Origin: Isochrysis galbana
Taxonomy: Eukaryota; Haptophyta; Isochrysidales; Isochrysidaceae
Direction of reading: 5' to 3'
DNA: 64,000 bases
Assembly (NCBI GenBank): GCA_018136815.1
Contig: CM030937.1
Location: 3,275,820 to 3,339,819, forward strand
The notes under the pieces were generated by a model that saw only the letters and a list, made by a program, of their open reading frames with translations, was not told the origin of the DNA and did not search any database. The translations under genes were made by a program, and so were the position numbers. Positions 31,701-41,484 of the stretch are shown in pieces (positions within the stretch are counted from its first letter, which is position 1; every line of letters begins with the position of its first letter).

Positions 31701-34700
31701 GCCGTCTTCGATTCCATTGCCGCCCCTCGATCCCGAGCTCGAGCCGCCCCCTCGTTTCGACTTCACTCGCAGTCCTCCTTCGTCTCCTTCTCCCTCGTTC
31801 GCCGCTGTCGATGTCGAGCCGCTTTTCGCAAAGGGATCCCCGTCGTCGGCTGCCTCGTTGAAAGAGTTTGCTCTGTACACCAGGCAGCCCATCACCATCC
31901 CCGCGCGATCGAAGGGTACGTTCTCTGTTCGCCTACCTCTAGAGGTCATCGAGAACTACCCCGACTCCGCCATCCTCGTCGACCGTCTACCGCCTCGTGA
32001 TGGCCTCGATTCTCCTCCAATGGTCGCCACTAGCGTCGAAACTCCAACTCCGGAGGGAGAGGTGTTGATCACCGTTTGGAACTTGGCGCCACGACCTGCA
32101 ACTCTTCCTGCGTACTCGCCGGTGGCGTCAGCTCACATCGAGTACAAGTTGCACGAGGCGCGGTCGACAGCCGCCGGTGATGGAGACGACCCCGAGTCCT
32201 CGCTCACCGAGGCACAGCGCGCGCTCCTCGACGCTATCACCATTGACCCCGACAAGCAATTGTCGCCGTCCCAGAAGCAGCGCGTACGCTGCCTGCTGGT
32301 ACGGCATATCGACGCGTTCGCCCTCGACCCGAAGAACCCTCGGCACACGCACGTCATGGAGGTCGAGCTGCCTCTCCTCCCCGGTGCTACAGCCCACCGA
32401 CACGCTCCGTCCAAGATGGGTGACGAGGGCCGCGCCATCGTCGACAAGCACGTCGCCGAGATGGAGGCGGCGGGCATCATCCGCAAGTCGAATTCGCCTT
32501 GGGCTTCGCGGGTCGTCCTAGTCGGCAAGAAGGACGGATCCGTTCGCTTCTGCGTCGACTATCGCGACACGAACTCGAAGCTTCGTATCTCGGACAGCCC
32601 TCTACCGCTCACCGTCGAAGCTATCGATCGTCTATCCCGAGGCCAAGGTTCTCGAGATTCTCTCTTTCTCTGCTTGCTCGATCTCGCCTCCGGCTTCTGG
32701 TGTCTGCCCATCAAGGAGGAGGACAAACCCATCACGGCGTTCTGCACCCACCGCCAGAAGTACGAGTTCAATTACCTCCCGTTCGGCGTCCAATCCGGCC
32801 CTTCCCACATGTGTCGTCTCATGGACGCGGTGCTCCAAGGCCTCGCATGGGAAATTTGCATGCCGTACCTGGACGACATCGGGATTTGGTCGACAGGTAC
32901 AGGCAGCACGCTCGAAGAACGCATCGACGCCTCATTCGAGCAAATGCTTCACCGTCTCGATCTCGTCCTCGAGCGCCTCCGGTGGGCCGGTCTCTCGTGT
33001 AAGGCCTCCAAGTGCATCTTGTTCGCTATCAAGGGCGAGTACCTTGGGCACGTCGTTTCTCGTCGTGGTCTCGAGATGGACCCCAAGAAAGTCGAGGCGG
33101 TACGCTCGATTGATCCACGTCACATCAATTCGCTCGAAAAGGTCCGCTCGTTTCTCGGTCTTTGCTCGTACTACCGTCGGTTCATCAAGGGTTTCGCGCA
33201 CGTCGCGGCACCTCTCACCGACCTTACTCGTACGGGCGTCGATGTGGCTACCGTCTCTCAGTCACCTGAGTGTCAGACAGCGATCCGTCGCCTCATCGAG
33301 CTCATCACGTCTGCTCCAGTGTTGGCGGCGCCTCGTCACGACAAAGAGTTCATCGTCAAAACGGACGCGGCCAGTACCCTGGGTATTGGTGGTATTCTGT
33401 CGCAAATTGACGACCACGGGCACGAGCATGTCGTCGCGTATTACGGTCGCCGCCTCACCGCCGCGGAGCGTCATTGGACCACCACCGAGGTGGAGCTTCT
33501 CGCCGCCCTGGAAAGCATTCGCACTTGGCGACCGTACCTTTGGGGCCGGCACTTTCGCCTCGTCATCGATCACCAAGCGCTCCGTTGGTTGCACACCATG
33601 AAGGACACCGTCCAGGGTGGGCCGGCGTCGCGCTTGATGCGATGGGCGCTCAAGTTGTCCGAGTACCGCTTTACCGTCGAGCACAAACCTGGCGCGAACC
33701 ACAAAGACGCTGATGGAGTGTCGCGCTTGGTGGCGGCAGACGACGAGACGTCGGAGACGTCCGCTCCTAAGCAGGGGGGTGGGCAGCTACTAGCCGCCGT
33801 CGTCCCTAACTCTCGCTCCACCACGGCATCGGATGGTCAGCCACCAGCCGTCGCCGCCTCTCGTTCTCGTACCACCACGGCCTCCAGTCTGCAAGCCGAC
33901 GAACGATCGTCCAGGTTGTCCTCTACGACCAGGGATTCCATCAACCTCTCCTACCTCGACGTCGGTACACCCAACGCCGAGGCGCTCAAGGAGGCACAGG
34001 CCGAGGACCCTGACTGCCACGACCTCATTCGCTTCCTCTCCTCGTCTCCTCACAACCCCGATCTCGATCACCGTCGCTTGCGCTGGCTCAGTCGTGAATC
34101 TTCTCGATGCCTGTTGCGATCTGGACTACTCTACCGACGAGTGCCAACGAGGGATGGCGAGAAGCTTTGCCTCTACGTGCCGAAGACGATGCGCCGCGCC
34201 TACCTCGAAGCCTTTCACGACCACCTGTGCCACCTCGGCGACAACCGGATGGCGCGCCTTCTACGCGACCGATATTTTTGGCCTGGCATGAACGCAGACG
34301 TCTGTGAGCACGTTCGCCAATGCCACGAGTGCACCTTAGCTAAGCCTCCCTTCCGTCACCTCGCAGATCCAAAGGGACCGCAGGTCGGCGCCTATCCGTT
34401 CGACATCGTCTTCTGCGACGTCGTGTCGATGGCTCCCACGCACGACTTCATCAAGGGCTCTCGAGGCTTCGACAAGCTCCTCGTTTTCGTGGACTCGCTC
34501 ACTCGTTGGATCGAGGCGGCCCCTCACAACGGCGACCCCTCGAGTGCCGACGCACTTCACGCCTTCATGTCGTACGTCGTCTCTCGGCACGGAGTACCAA
34601 GGCAACTTCGCTCGGACTCCGGCAGCAATCTCGCTAGTCAACTCACCTCGATCATCCTCGAGCGCACCGGCACCGACTTGCGGCCGAGCACACCTCATCA

Positions 34701-35910
34701 TCACGAGAGCGTGGGCCTGGTCGAACGAGCTCAGCAAACATTGATCAACATGGCTCGCGCTACCGATGAAGGCGGCGGTCATTGGGTCGATCATCTCCCG
34801 TTCTTTCTAATGAGCATGCGCGCTTCAGCTAATCGCATTACCCGCATGTCGCCTGCTGCCTTGCTCTATGGCCGTGAGCTTCGCCTGCCTGCACAGCTTT
34901 CTGATCCACCTGACACTGGCCCACCTCCCGAGTTACCTCAGGAAATTCGCTCGTACGCTTGGAAAGTGCATTGTCGTTTAAAGGCGGCGTGGGCCGCGGC
35001 TTATGATGCAACTTTAGAATCTCAAGCCGACGCACTCGCCGACACGCTACGCACTCACTCTCCCCCCATCCAATTTGCCCCAGGTGATAGGGTGGTTCGC
35101 AAGATTCCAGGACACCGCAACAAGCTCCTCTACCACTACAGCGGACCATACCGCATTGCTGAGGCGCTTGGCGCTGGCCGCTACCGACTACGCGACCAAG
35201 AAAATCGCCTCCTCTCCGGGGAAGTGCATGTGACTAACCTCCGTCCCTACTATACCCTCACAGATGAAGACCCCGTCCAAAGAGATGAGTATCTGGTTGA
35301 TTCCCTCCTTGACCGCAAGGGTCGAGGCGATTCAAGGCAGTATCTCGTCAAATGGCGTGGCTACGCGAAAGCTGCGGCCACATGGGAGCCGCTAGCCGAA
35401 CTGCTTCGCCGCTGCGAGTCGCTCGTCACCGCCTATGATGATGCTCACCCCTTCCCGCCTCTTCGTAAGCCTCAGATGAGAAAGCGGGCTGCAGAATCAC
35501 AATCTCAGACCGTCTCAACTCCGCCGACGTCGCACGTGATCGAAGCTCCCGTGGGATCCGAGACCACCGGCTCGGATCATCAGGCCCCGCGCCGCTCGCC
35601 TCGTCTCGCACCGTCCTCGCACAGTGGCCCCGTTGCTCATGTCTCCCATTTGCCCGTCTCAGCCCGCCCGTCTGTTGCCAACCTTGCAGGTCCAATGATG
35701 CGGCCGCAGCACGCGGTCTTCGTCCTCGGGCAGTGGTGGTACTCGTCGGGATCGTCGCGCGGTTCCCCGTGGTTTGGCTCCCACGCATTTGCGCACGATG
35801 CCCTTGCCTCGCCTACCTTCGTTCGCTGTCGCTCCGAGGCTCTCGCACGCCTGTCGCCATCGGATCGCACCCTCGTCTCTTTCCTCGATACACCCTCTGC
35901 GTTCTTCTGA
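28768..35910 (+). CDS. Ty3/gypsy polyprotein: methyltransferase, protease, RT, RNase H, integrase, chromodomain (2380 codons)
   Basis: Domain order by residue. 1-330: unrecognised, no CCHC knuckle. About 334-525: DNA cytosine methyltransferase-like domain (VLIIGETSGVV, DLIIAHPPCTYLSNAG with Cys393, AVENP at 433-437, RSRTYVGIA at 506-514). About 815-900: aspartic protease, DTGAG at 821-825. About 1215-1425: reverse transcriptase, YLDD at 1367-1370. About 1525-1650: RNase H (TDAAS, TEVELLA, IDHQALRW). 1817-1855: HHCC finger. Integrase D1884, D1950, E1986 with exactly 35 residues between the last two. 2174-2226: chromodomain (YLVKWRGY, ATWEP). No ATG precedes codon 143, and the frame is open upstream, so the true start is lost or lies in a missing segment. 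The chromodomain would direct integration to methylated chromatin; the methyltransferase may mark the element or its target. Confidence 0.92.
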   Translation: MLSFQPGDATLGCDAVVPEVRVFVSVVQSIRSHPHLLICGGDDSTPGVPFSLAVRSLPPSSLSSSSNHSFNALDYERSTLVLALSPVAADPSAVASQILDGLADLFPRNSPLSCLGRASEVSPSGWTVAYTLAVRRWLAPPTMVAPTRLGWQPIPTSSFEESFVDGGVFANMPSVVQRAFRRLFRSQPALFSSESLPAQTARTLAAASPSIPVTRNPVYVSAVVPLCQFSVCLTLVPAAEDLLIHLARTRPSLKEGETLSYVIDLAFQRAAAHGAAHVMPKDIAEAAQLVLRPSRSPESPAQVLPIHFDEICVTLRDVRRDVEAVQTDGISPPRVLIIGETSGVVSSMFLLAGADVATCDLFPSEVDYVPHFDGDADLVQDLGWDLIIAHPPCTYLSNAGLRWIHSNPQRMSDTISAVAQFRRRLNARAPFLAVENPKMHHYAKSLLGGLEATQYVHAWQHGTGHTKATGLYLSPSLPPLVPTCIVPGRQHAMANLPMSPHRGSMRSRTYVGIAGAMAMQWMPVVLDYCRRTPTRPAASAASLLSQARDLQSSRLAAEAGSNSEPSNVSSVAAIDREWRPWLGSPRSSLLPVRPARMIRKVRNRWRVWTAVRGAHGSISYAWLPLSPSLASALDAEVRLHSPAVEEEPLPILTPSPSPSSSSPFVPMPPLLETCASVSFPDTLTPEGWHAALRLTWSGQERLALLPTPPSRLGLGALPDLHPPLPPLDRPARRSVAEVIADHKQRHAAFVPSGFTPALSLPAVVASVTREVPARLVSDTPPSLYPRHCLYVRDLIVCRQSATGPTRYIVDSALAVNKTLADTGAGPSVVTTELLAALPRDACVLIEHASDRPAVVGPDGNPLRTRGYATLVFSLSGVEFRHRFLVVEGAPMLLLGNDFLEAYAACIELSPDAKRDGRLTLVVNDRRVPSLVSTRPRISSAPLVAMISADSPQADDSPLVPIADDLSSCQAHGESPPAMPSSIPLPPLDPELEPPPRFDFTRSPPSSPSPSFAAVDVEPLFAKGSPSSAASLKEFALYTRQPITIPARSKGTFSVRLPLEVIENYPDSAILVDRLPPRDGLDSPPMVATSVETPTPEGEVLITVWNLAPRPATLPAYSPVASAHIEYKLHEARSTAAGDGDDPESSLTEAQRALLDAITIDPDKQLSPSQKQRVRCLLVRHIDAFALDPKNPRHTHVMEVELPLLPGATAHRHAPSKMGDEGRAIVDKHVAEMEAAGIIRKSNSPWASRVVLVGKKDGSVRFCVDYRDTNSKLRISDSPLPLTVEAIDRLSRGQGSRDSLFLCLLDLASGFWCLPIKEEDKPITAFCTHRQKYEFNYLPFGVQSGPSHMCRLMDAVLQGLAWEICMPYLDDIGIWSTGTGSTLEERIDASFEQMLHRLDLVLERLRWAGLSCKASKCILFAIKGEYLGHVVSRRGLEMDPKKVEAVRSIDPRHINSLEKVRSFLGLCSYYRRFIKGFAHVAAPLTDLTRTGVDVATVSQSPECQTAIRRLIELITSAPVLAAPRHDKEFIVKTDAASTLGIGGILSQIDDHGHEHVVAYYGRRLTAAERHWTTTEVELLAALESIRTWRPYLWGRHFRLVIDHQALRWLHTMKDTVQGGPASRLMRWALKLSEYRFTVEHKPGANHKDADGVSRLVAADDETSETSAPKQGGGQLLAAVVPNSRSTTASDGQPPAVAASRSRTTTASSLQADERSSRLSSTTRDSINLSYLDVGTPNAEALKEAQAEDPDCHDLIRFLSSSPHNPDLDHRRLRWLSRESSRCLLRSGLLYRRVPTRDGEKLCLYVPKTMRRAYLEAFHDHLCHLGDNRMARLLRDRYFWPGMNADVCEHVRQCHECTLAKPPFRHLADPKGPQVGAYPFDIVFCDVVSMAPTHDFIKGSRGFDKLLVFVDSLTRWIEAAPHNGDPSSADALHAFMSYVVSRHGVPRQLRSDSGSNLASQLTSIILERTGTDLRPSTPHHHESVGLVERAQQTLINMARATDEGGGHWVDHLPFFLMSMRASANRITRMSPAALLYGRELRLPAQLSDPPDTGPPPELPQEIRSYAWKVHCRLKAAWAAAYDATLESQADALADTLRTHSPPIQFAPGDRVVRKIPGHRNKLLYHYSGPYRIAEALGAGRYRLRDQENRLLSGEVHVTNLRPYYTLTDEDPVQRDEYLVDSLLDRKGRGDSRQYLVKWRGYAKAAATWEPLAELLRRCESLVTAYDDAHPFPPLRKPQMRKRAAESQSQTVSTPPTSHVIEAPVGSETTGSDHQAPRRSPRLAPSSHSGPVAHVSHLPVSARPSVANLAGPMMRPQHAVFVLGQWWYSSGSSRGSPWFGSHAFAHDALASPTFVRCRSEALARLSPSDRTLVSFLDTPSAFF
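29767..30340 (+). other. DNA cytosine methyltransferase-like domain inside the retrotransposon polyprotein
   Basis: Codons 334-525. It most resembles the compact phage and bacterial proteins annotated as C5-cytosine methylases, which share VLI...E.SGVV near the N-terminus, WDL.IAHPPCTYL with the motif IV PC, VENP (motif VI-like), a KAT...L..LPPLVPT segment and RSRT..GIA.AMA.QW (motif VIII/X-like). All are present, including the presumed nucleophile Cys393 (codon 29944-29946). The target-recognition region is short. Family assignment is by motif memory and needs a profile search. Activity is plausible because no motif residue is missing. Confidence 0.8.
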
Positions 35911-35925
35911 CAGTCGCGACTGTCA
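35908..35925. repeat. 18-bp perfect palindrome at the polyprotein stop codon
   Basis: TGACAGTCGCGACTGTCA is its own reverse complement, and its first three bases are the TGA stop. It could form a hairpin in the retroelement RNA. Confidence 0.8.
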
Positions 35926-37830
35926 CGCCCCTTCAGATATCTCTCAACGCCGTCGTTTACGTTTGATCGCGGTACGGGAACGTACGGGAATTCTTTTCCA
36001 GTTCCCCCCGCGGTCGCCGAATTTTCCCCCCGCGGTCGCCGAATAGTTCCCCCCGCGGGAAGAGAGGTATGGCTCGCCCCCCCTTTCGACCACGGAGGAT
36101 GGATCTCCCTCCCCTTTCGCTGCGCTCTGTCAGGAGACCCCCGTACCTCGTCGTTTAGCTCGCGCGTGACGTGCCGAGCCCGTCGTACTATCTCGCCGTC
36201 TTTCGCCGTTGGCTGTTCGACTACTCATATATCGAAGAACAGGAGACGCCGCGTTGTAACTTGGGTGCCGCCACACCGCCCAAACATCCAGGTAAAACTC
36301 TCGTAAAAGAGAGAAGGGGATGGGTTGCAGCGTTGAGTCCTGCGGTCTGCAGCGCCGGCCGCCGATTCTACACTTTATCGTCCGGACGGGTGTGGTACTT
36401 CCTGTCTCTTCGATCGTCGCGCACTATTCTTATAGTTCGTCGTTCGTCGTTCGTCGTTCGTTCTTCGATTCTCGATTCTCGATTCTCGTCGTTCCGCGTT
36501 CTTCGTTTCTCGTTCTTCGATTCATCGTCGATTCTCGATTCTCGTCGTTCCGCGTTCTTCGTTTCTCGTTCTTCGATTCTCGATTCTCGTCGTTCCGCGT
36601 TCTTCGTTTCTCGCTCTCGATTCTCGATTCTTGTCGTTCCGCGTTCTCCTCGGTCCTCGATTGTTCGTTGTTCGTAATTCGTAACTTCTCGGTGCGTCGC
36701 TCATCACGTCTTCCGTCTTGGTTCGGCGTTGGGCGCGCGGCTCTCCATCCATTCGGATTTATTGTTTCATTCGCTCTTCAGATTTATTGTTTCATTCGCT
36801 CTTCGGATTTATTCGCTCTTCGCTCTTGGCTCATTCGGTCTCGTTCAGGATTGCTCTTCTGCCTTTCTCGTGGCTTGCTTGGAGCTCTCCGATGTCCGTT
36901 AGGTTCTCTTCCTTCCTCGCGGGACGCTCGATCCTAGCAGGGGGGTGTCGCATTCGCGAATCGACACTCGTTAGGCTTCTCTTCGTCATTCGGTATTTAT
37001 CGTTATAATTCTCTGCTTTCTCTCGTTCTCGGTCAAAAGCTTCGCTTGGATGCATGGGATCGTGGGTTGTGGATGGAGCGCCCTCTCTCTTTCTCTCGAA
37101 GGAGAAGGGAAGTTTCCCCACCTTTCTTCCTCCCAGGCGCCTCGCAAATAGGTTTAATTTGCTATCTCTACAGCGGTTCTTTATCTGCTTCTGGGGGCAA
37201 TCAGGTTTAATTTACGACCTCTTCGTATCTCCCCCTTAGGCACATCGCACTCCTTTCGTCTTATTTGGTAGGTCTCTTGGAATCCTGTGCGGCAGGATTG
37301 CCCCTCGTTTCCGTTATGGTGCGATTCCCCTTCCAGACGGGATCGCCGACAGATCGCCTTCTGATCGTCGTCCGTCGTCGTCTGGCCGGAGTGTTTGGGT
37401 TTGATTTTAGTCGAGTTATGTGAGAAAGTCGTGGGGCGAGAGTCGGGGTGTTTTCCTGGGTGTCTCTGTCCGTCGTCCTGTCGCCAGTCGTCATCCGTCG
37501 TCGCTCTCGCTCTCGTCGCTCTCGCTCTCGTAACACTCAGACCCTACAGCCTCGCCTCTCCTCACCAGCCCCTGCCATCACAGCCCTCCTCTCACTCGCC
37601 CTCGCCTCTCGCCGCTCGTTCGATGTCGCTTTCGCCGCCGTCCTCGCCCTCGCTCAAGCCCGCCTGCCCGCCTTCCTCTGCTGACGGGCTTCAGCCCGTC
37701 AGCACCTCCGAAGTCGTCTCCCTCGCCGCGCCTGCCGCCGGCTTTGCCCCTTCCTCATTGCCCTCAGGCCCTATGGGCCATCACAATTCGTCACAGTGGC
37801 ATAAATGGAGGGCGTTTGAAAAACAGTGAA
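35926..37830 (+). other. 3' region of the retrotransposon, tandem pyrimidine-rich repeats
   Basis: Three copies of TTCCCCCCGCGGTCGCCGAA-like sequence lie at 36003-36058. About three to four copies of a unit containing TCTCGTCGTTCCGCGTTCTT and CGTTTCTCG lie at 36450-36650. TTTATTGTTTCATTCGCTCT-type repeats follow at 36760-36825. From 37480 to 37640 the sequence is CTCGCTCTCGT-rich. Long frames here come from composition. A hairpin AAAAACAGTG/CACTGTTTTT lies near 37817-37841. No second gene supported. Confidence 0.45.
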
Positions 37831-38690
37831 AAACACTGTTTTTGGCCTCCGAAAAAAAACACTGTTTCTGTCTTTCACAGCTAGGCTTCAACGCGCGCTC
37901 AGGAATTGGCTGGGCACCGAGTACAACTACATTCTCACCCCCGCAAGAAAGTGAACGCGCATATTTTTACCCTTTACTTGTATTGAGATCGCGGTTGAGA
38001 CGATCTACGATGCGAAACCCTATGCTGTCTCGAGAAGTGACGGCGCCTCGACCGCGGTCGTGATTAGCGGTCAGCGGAGCCCCAAGTTGTTATTGCACCG
38101 GATTGTGTGCCAGCTGTGCGGTGTCGGTGCGTCAGAAGAGTCGAGATTCGAGATTTCTCGAGATGCCGCGGAACGGACAGTCGAATCGGGGCGTCCAAGC
38201 GCCTCTGCTTTGATGGATGAGGAGATCAGGCGTGGATGTGTCGCACGCGCCACGCGAGCGGCAGCTCGGCACAGCTCGGGGGATCTCAGCGCAGCTCGAG
38301 GGAGCTCTGGGCAGCGAGCTCGGCTGCGTTGCTTCCATCTGCCGCTCCCTCGGGGAGGGGGGCGGGCGGGGGGGGGGGGGGGGGGGGGGCGCGCGGAAAG
38401 GGGGCGGCGGCGGTGAGTGGGGGGGGGGGGGGGCGGAGCGAGGCGACGAGCCGCCGCCGTCCAGCTCCCCCGCCCCCCCCCCGCCCTCCCCCCGCCGCCG
38501 CCGCCCCCCGCCTCCCGCCACTGGGGGCCCACCCCTCGACATCTAACTAAACTGGGGCTACTCCGCTGAAATGAGCGCCCGATTAGGTGAGGAAACGGTG
38601 GGGGGGTGGAGGGGGAGAGGCGGAGTGAGAGGGGCTGTCTATATTGTGCACAAAGACTCTTTCTTTCTCATGGGCTGCTCTGCCGATCAG
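37831..38690. other. Intergenic, G- and C-rich tracts
   Basis: No gene supported. G runs near 38369-38389 and C runs near 38470-38490 produce long proline- or glycine-rich false frames on both strands. Confidence 0.4.
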
Positions 38691-38697
38691 TGAGGAA

Positions 38698-38955
38698 GAG
38701 GGAGAGAGGGAGCGAGGGAAAAGAAGGGAAGAAGAGAGGGAGCAGCAGCGCGGAAGAGGGAGGGAGGGAGGGAGAGAGGAAGAGGGAGAGAGGGAGCGAG
38801 GGAAAAGAAGGGAAGAAGAGAGGGAGCAGCAGCGCGGAAGAGGGAGGGAGGGAGGGAGAGAGGAAGAGGGAGAGAGGGAGCGAGGGAAAAGAAGGGAAGA
38901 AGAGAGGGAGCAGCAGCGCGGAAGAGGGAGGGAGGGAGGGAGAGAGGAGAGGGAG
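38698..38955. repeat. 84-bp polypurine minisatellite, about three copies
   Basis: The unit begins GAGGGAGAGAGGGAGCGAGG and contains AAAAGAAGGGAAGAAGAGAG, GGAGCAGCAGCGCGG and GGGAGGGAGGGAGGG. Copies start at 38698, 38782 and 38866 with near-perfect identity. The purine strand is almost free of pyrimidines, so triplex (H-DNA) formation is possible. It lies about 170 bp upstream of a start codon. Confidence 0.85.
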
Positions 38956-39121
38956 AGGGGGAGAGAAGATGTAAGAAAGGGAGGCTGGGGAGCCTTGGGA
39001 GCGGGAAGGACGCGAACGAGGGGAGGGGCCAGGAGTCTGGAGGACGGGGAAGGGGGGGGCTTCTTTGGCCAAGAGAGCGGACCCGCGAAGGCGAGGTGAG
39101 TTTTGGGGGGTTCCATCCGGC

Positions 39122-41484
39122 ATGGACGAAGATGAGTCCGTCGAGAACCTCGCCGAGCTGCTCCGCCAGATGCAGATGAACCGGATGAGGCTCGAGGCAA
39201 TGCAGACGACCCACGCCGTGCTGGTCGAGACGAGGGACGGGCTAGTACGGGTGGGCCCACCGCCGCACCGCGTCTCCAACCGCCCCCCTCCTCTCTCTCT
39301 CTCCCTCTTTCTCCCTCCCCCCCCCCCCCCTCCCCTTCTCCCCATTCTCCCACGTACCCCGTCTCACTCCCTCTTCTTCCGTTTCCCCACTTTGCCCCTC
39401 GGCCGCCGCTCGCACACACACCCTCCCACGTACTGCGGGGCGGGATGGCCATGCATTGATCGCACGCCCCCCCCCTTCCCTTCCCCTCTTCTCATGCACG
39501 CAGAGCATGGGCGAACGTGAGGCGCAGATCTCGGCATACTGCACGTCCGAAGCGACGGGCCCACAGCCTTTGCGTAAATCCGGGAAACGTCCTTCCGGAA
39601 TGGTGGGTCTCCCTGCCCCCATTGCATCCGCGCTGTGCACAGCGCACAGCAAGCTTCCAGCTGCACAAGTCCATTGATACGTCAGTGTGCCTTTTCACAC
39701 GCCGAACGTCGGCCGATGCCGTTCTGTTGGCGCCTTGAGCCTCAATCATCTCTCCTGTGCCACCCTTCTGTCTCGCTTGCAGGTCCGGCAGCGCTCCGAT
39801 GAGGATTTGAATGAAGCCCGTCGCATCTCTCGCACGAGCAGCAGCGAGGCGCAGCGCGGTTCTCGCAGCGGACAATCCATGCGACGTTCATGGGTCAACT
39901 GGGATGGCTCTGCCGTGAGCGCCTCAGGAGGATCCTCCGAGGACGGTGGCAGCCCCATGAGGGAGCCGACCAGTGGGGAGGCCATGATACGAGCACGGTT
40001 CCCGTGTGCACCACCTGTGGTCGAGGAGGACTACGATTCGGGCGCAACAAGCATGGAAGGTTCCGGCAAGAATCTGCTTTCGGAGGACAGCAGTTCGGGT
40101 GCACCGGGTAGCCGTCACTCCGGCACTGCCATGGGCCCAATATGTAGCGGCCGGATCCCGGGCGTCCATGACAGCTCCGAGACGCCGATGCACGTCGACG
40201 ATGACTTGGACCCACAGGCGGTGGTGCAAATTCAGAAGCTCATGCAGGACGTTTCCAAGGCCCTAGCCGATCACTCGGAATGGGATGCTTCGACAACAGC
40301 CGAGCGGGTGCGTAAGATCGATCGCATTTGCTCTGAGATCGTCAAGACGGAGGCGGACTCGCGCGCCAACTCAAGGGCTAATTCGAACCGTGGCTCGATG
40401 GCAGACATGAGCAACTCGCTCCGAAACTCCCTCAGCGATCCTTCTAAACCAGTGGCCGGACATGCTGCCCACCCGCAGTCACCGCTGATGAACCATCCCT
40501 CGGGAGGGCTGGCGCATCCGCCGTCGCCTCTCCTGCCCTCAGCACACATTCCTACAGCCGGCCCGCCGACGGCTCCGGGCACGCTCGTTCCCCCTCGACC
40601 CTTCCTCTCAAAGCTACGTCGAGCGAACGCGTCCGCCAAGGGTGTGCCCCCAACTTTAGTCATTCCTGCTGTGCACGCATCAGGCCGTCAATCAGCTGAG
40701 TCCATCGGCTCCCACTCCGAAGCGCTGAGTGAGAGCAGGTATGCCTCTCGCCTCGTGTGGGATTGTGCATTTGGATGTGTGAGGGGGAAGGTCTTGCATC
40801 CGGAGTGCAGGACGTGCGTGTGCAATAGCCCACCTCAATTCTCCAAGCAACCTCCTCGCACAATCATTTGCCCCCTCAGCTTGGATCTTTCGCCGGTCGA
40901 CCAACATGTCGCAAGTGAGGGTAAACGAAGCCAGCGCGGAAGCTGGACGCGTCTTCCTGCCGACGCCTTTGCAGCCGCCTCGCGCCTCTCCTTCAACAGC
41001 AAGAGCAAGGCGGGCACGCCGCGCTCTGATGGCGGTAGCGACAGAGCCTCCGAGGGGCATGGACAGCAACGCAATGGGAGCAGCCATGCTGTCCCGAGTA
41101 GAGGGGGATTGGCGGTCAAGCTGGGAATGAGCGCGCTTGTGTCCATATCGGGCTCCTTCCGCTCTAGTTCAGAGGTGAGCTGGGTATGCCTTGGTGCATC
41201 GCGCAACGCGTTGCGGTCGCGCTCGACAGCTCATAGACAAGACCCACCCACTGATTGATGCTGGAGCTGATGGCGTCCTCGCATGACCCCATCAACTCCC
41301 GGCGCGCGCGTTCCTCGCAACGCAGGCTGGTCCCATCATGCTTGACCACTCGCCTGACATCTCGCCTGGGATCGAGCCGCACCCTCACTACGATGCCTCC
41401 CCCGAGTACGCGGGCGCAGTCCATCGCCAATACCCCACCGAGACTTCTATCATCAAAAGCGTGGTCGCTGCTGCAGACTCATGA
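39122..41484 (+). CDS. Ser-rich protein with N-terminal coiled coil, five exons, 543 aa
   Basis: Exons 39122-39244, 39504-39602, 39783-40738, 40880-41174 and 41326-41484; all GT-AG, phases consistent, whole codons in total. The N-terminus (NLAELLRQMQMNRMRLEAMQ) is an amphipathic helix likely to form a coiled coil. The middle is rich in Ser, Gly and Pro, with a helical segment AVVQIQKLMQDVSKALADHS and an RANSRANSNRGS stretch. The last exon (GPIMLDHSPDISPGIEPHPH) has clear protein-like codon use. Many RxxS motifs suggest phosphorylation (inference). No family recognised, no signal peptide or membrane segment. Confidence 0.65.

Larger units (their letters stand above)
28621..37000 (+). mobile_element. 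Chromodomain Ty3/gypsy retrotransposon carrying a methyltransferase domain, probably 5'-truncated
   Basis: The body is one uninterrupted 2380-codon frame. On its left it abuts unrelated repeat sequence, and no 5' LTR or primer-binding site is recognisable. On its right, about 1 kb of Ser/Arg-codon-like pyrimidine repeats leads to a polypurine-like AGCAGGGGGG at 36938-36947, followed by TGTCGCATTCGCGAATCGAC, a possible start of a 3' LTR. No upstream copy of this sequence is present, so the LTR pair cannot be confirmed. The intact frame, all catalytic residues and lack of stops indicate a recent insertion despite the missing 5' end. Confidence 0.75.

Noticed and set aside
35921..36060. TGTCACGCCCC as a possible 3' LTR start
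   Set aside because: Resembles chromovirus LTR termini, but there is no polypurine tract before it and no upstream copy; kept only as a possibility.
36171..36940. Overlapping Arg/Ser-rich frames after the Ty3 polyprotein
   Set aside because: Tandem TTCTCG/CGTTCTTCG repeats give stop-free frames; no domain recognisable.
38217..38550. Glycine- or proline-rich frames on both strands
   Set aside because: Produced by G and C homopolymer runs; no conserved features.
38583..39452. Long minus-strand Ser/Pro/Leu-rich frames over the minisatellite
   Set aside because: Open only because the polypurine repeat has no stop codons in several frames; overlaps the better-supported plus-strand gene.
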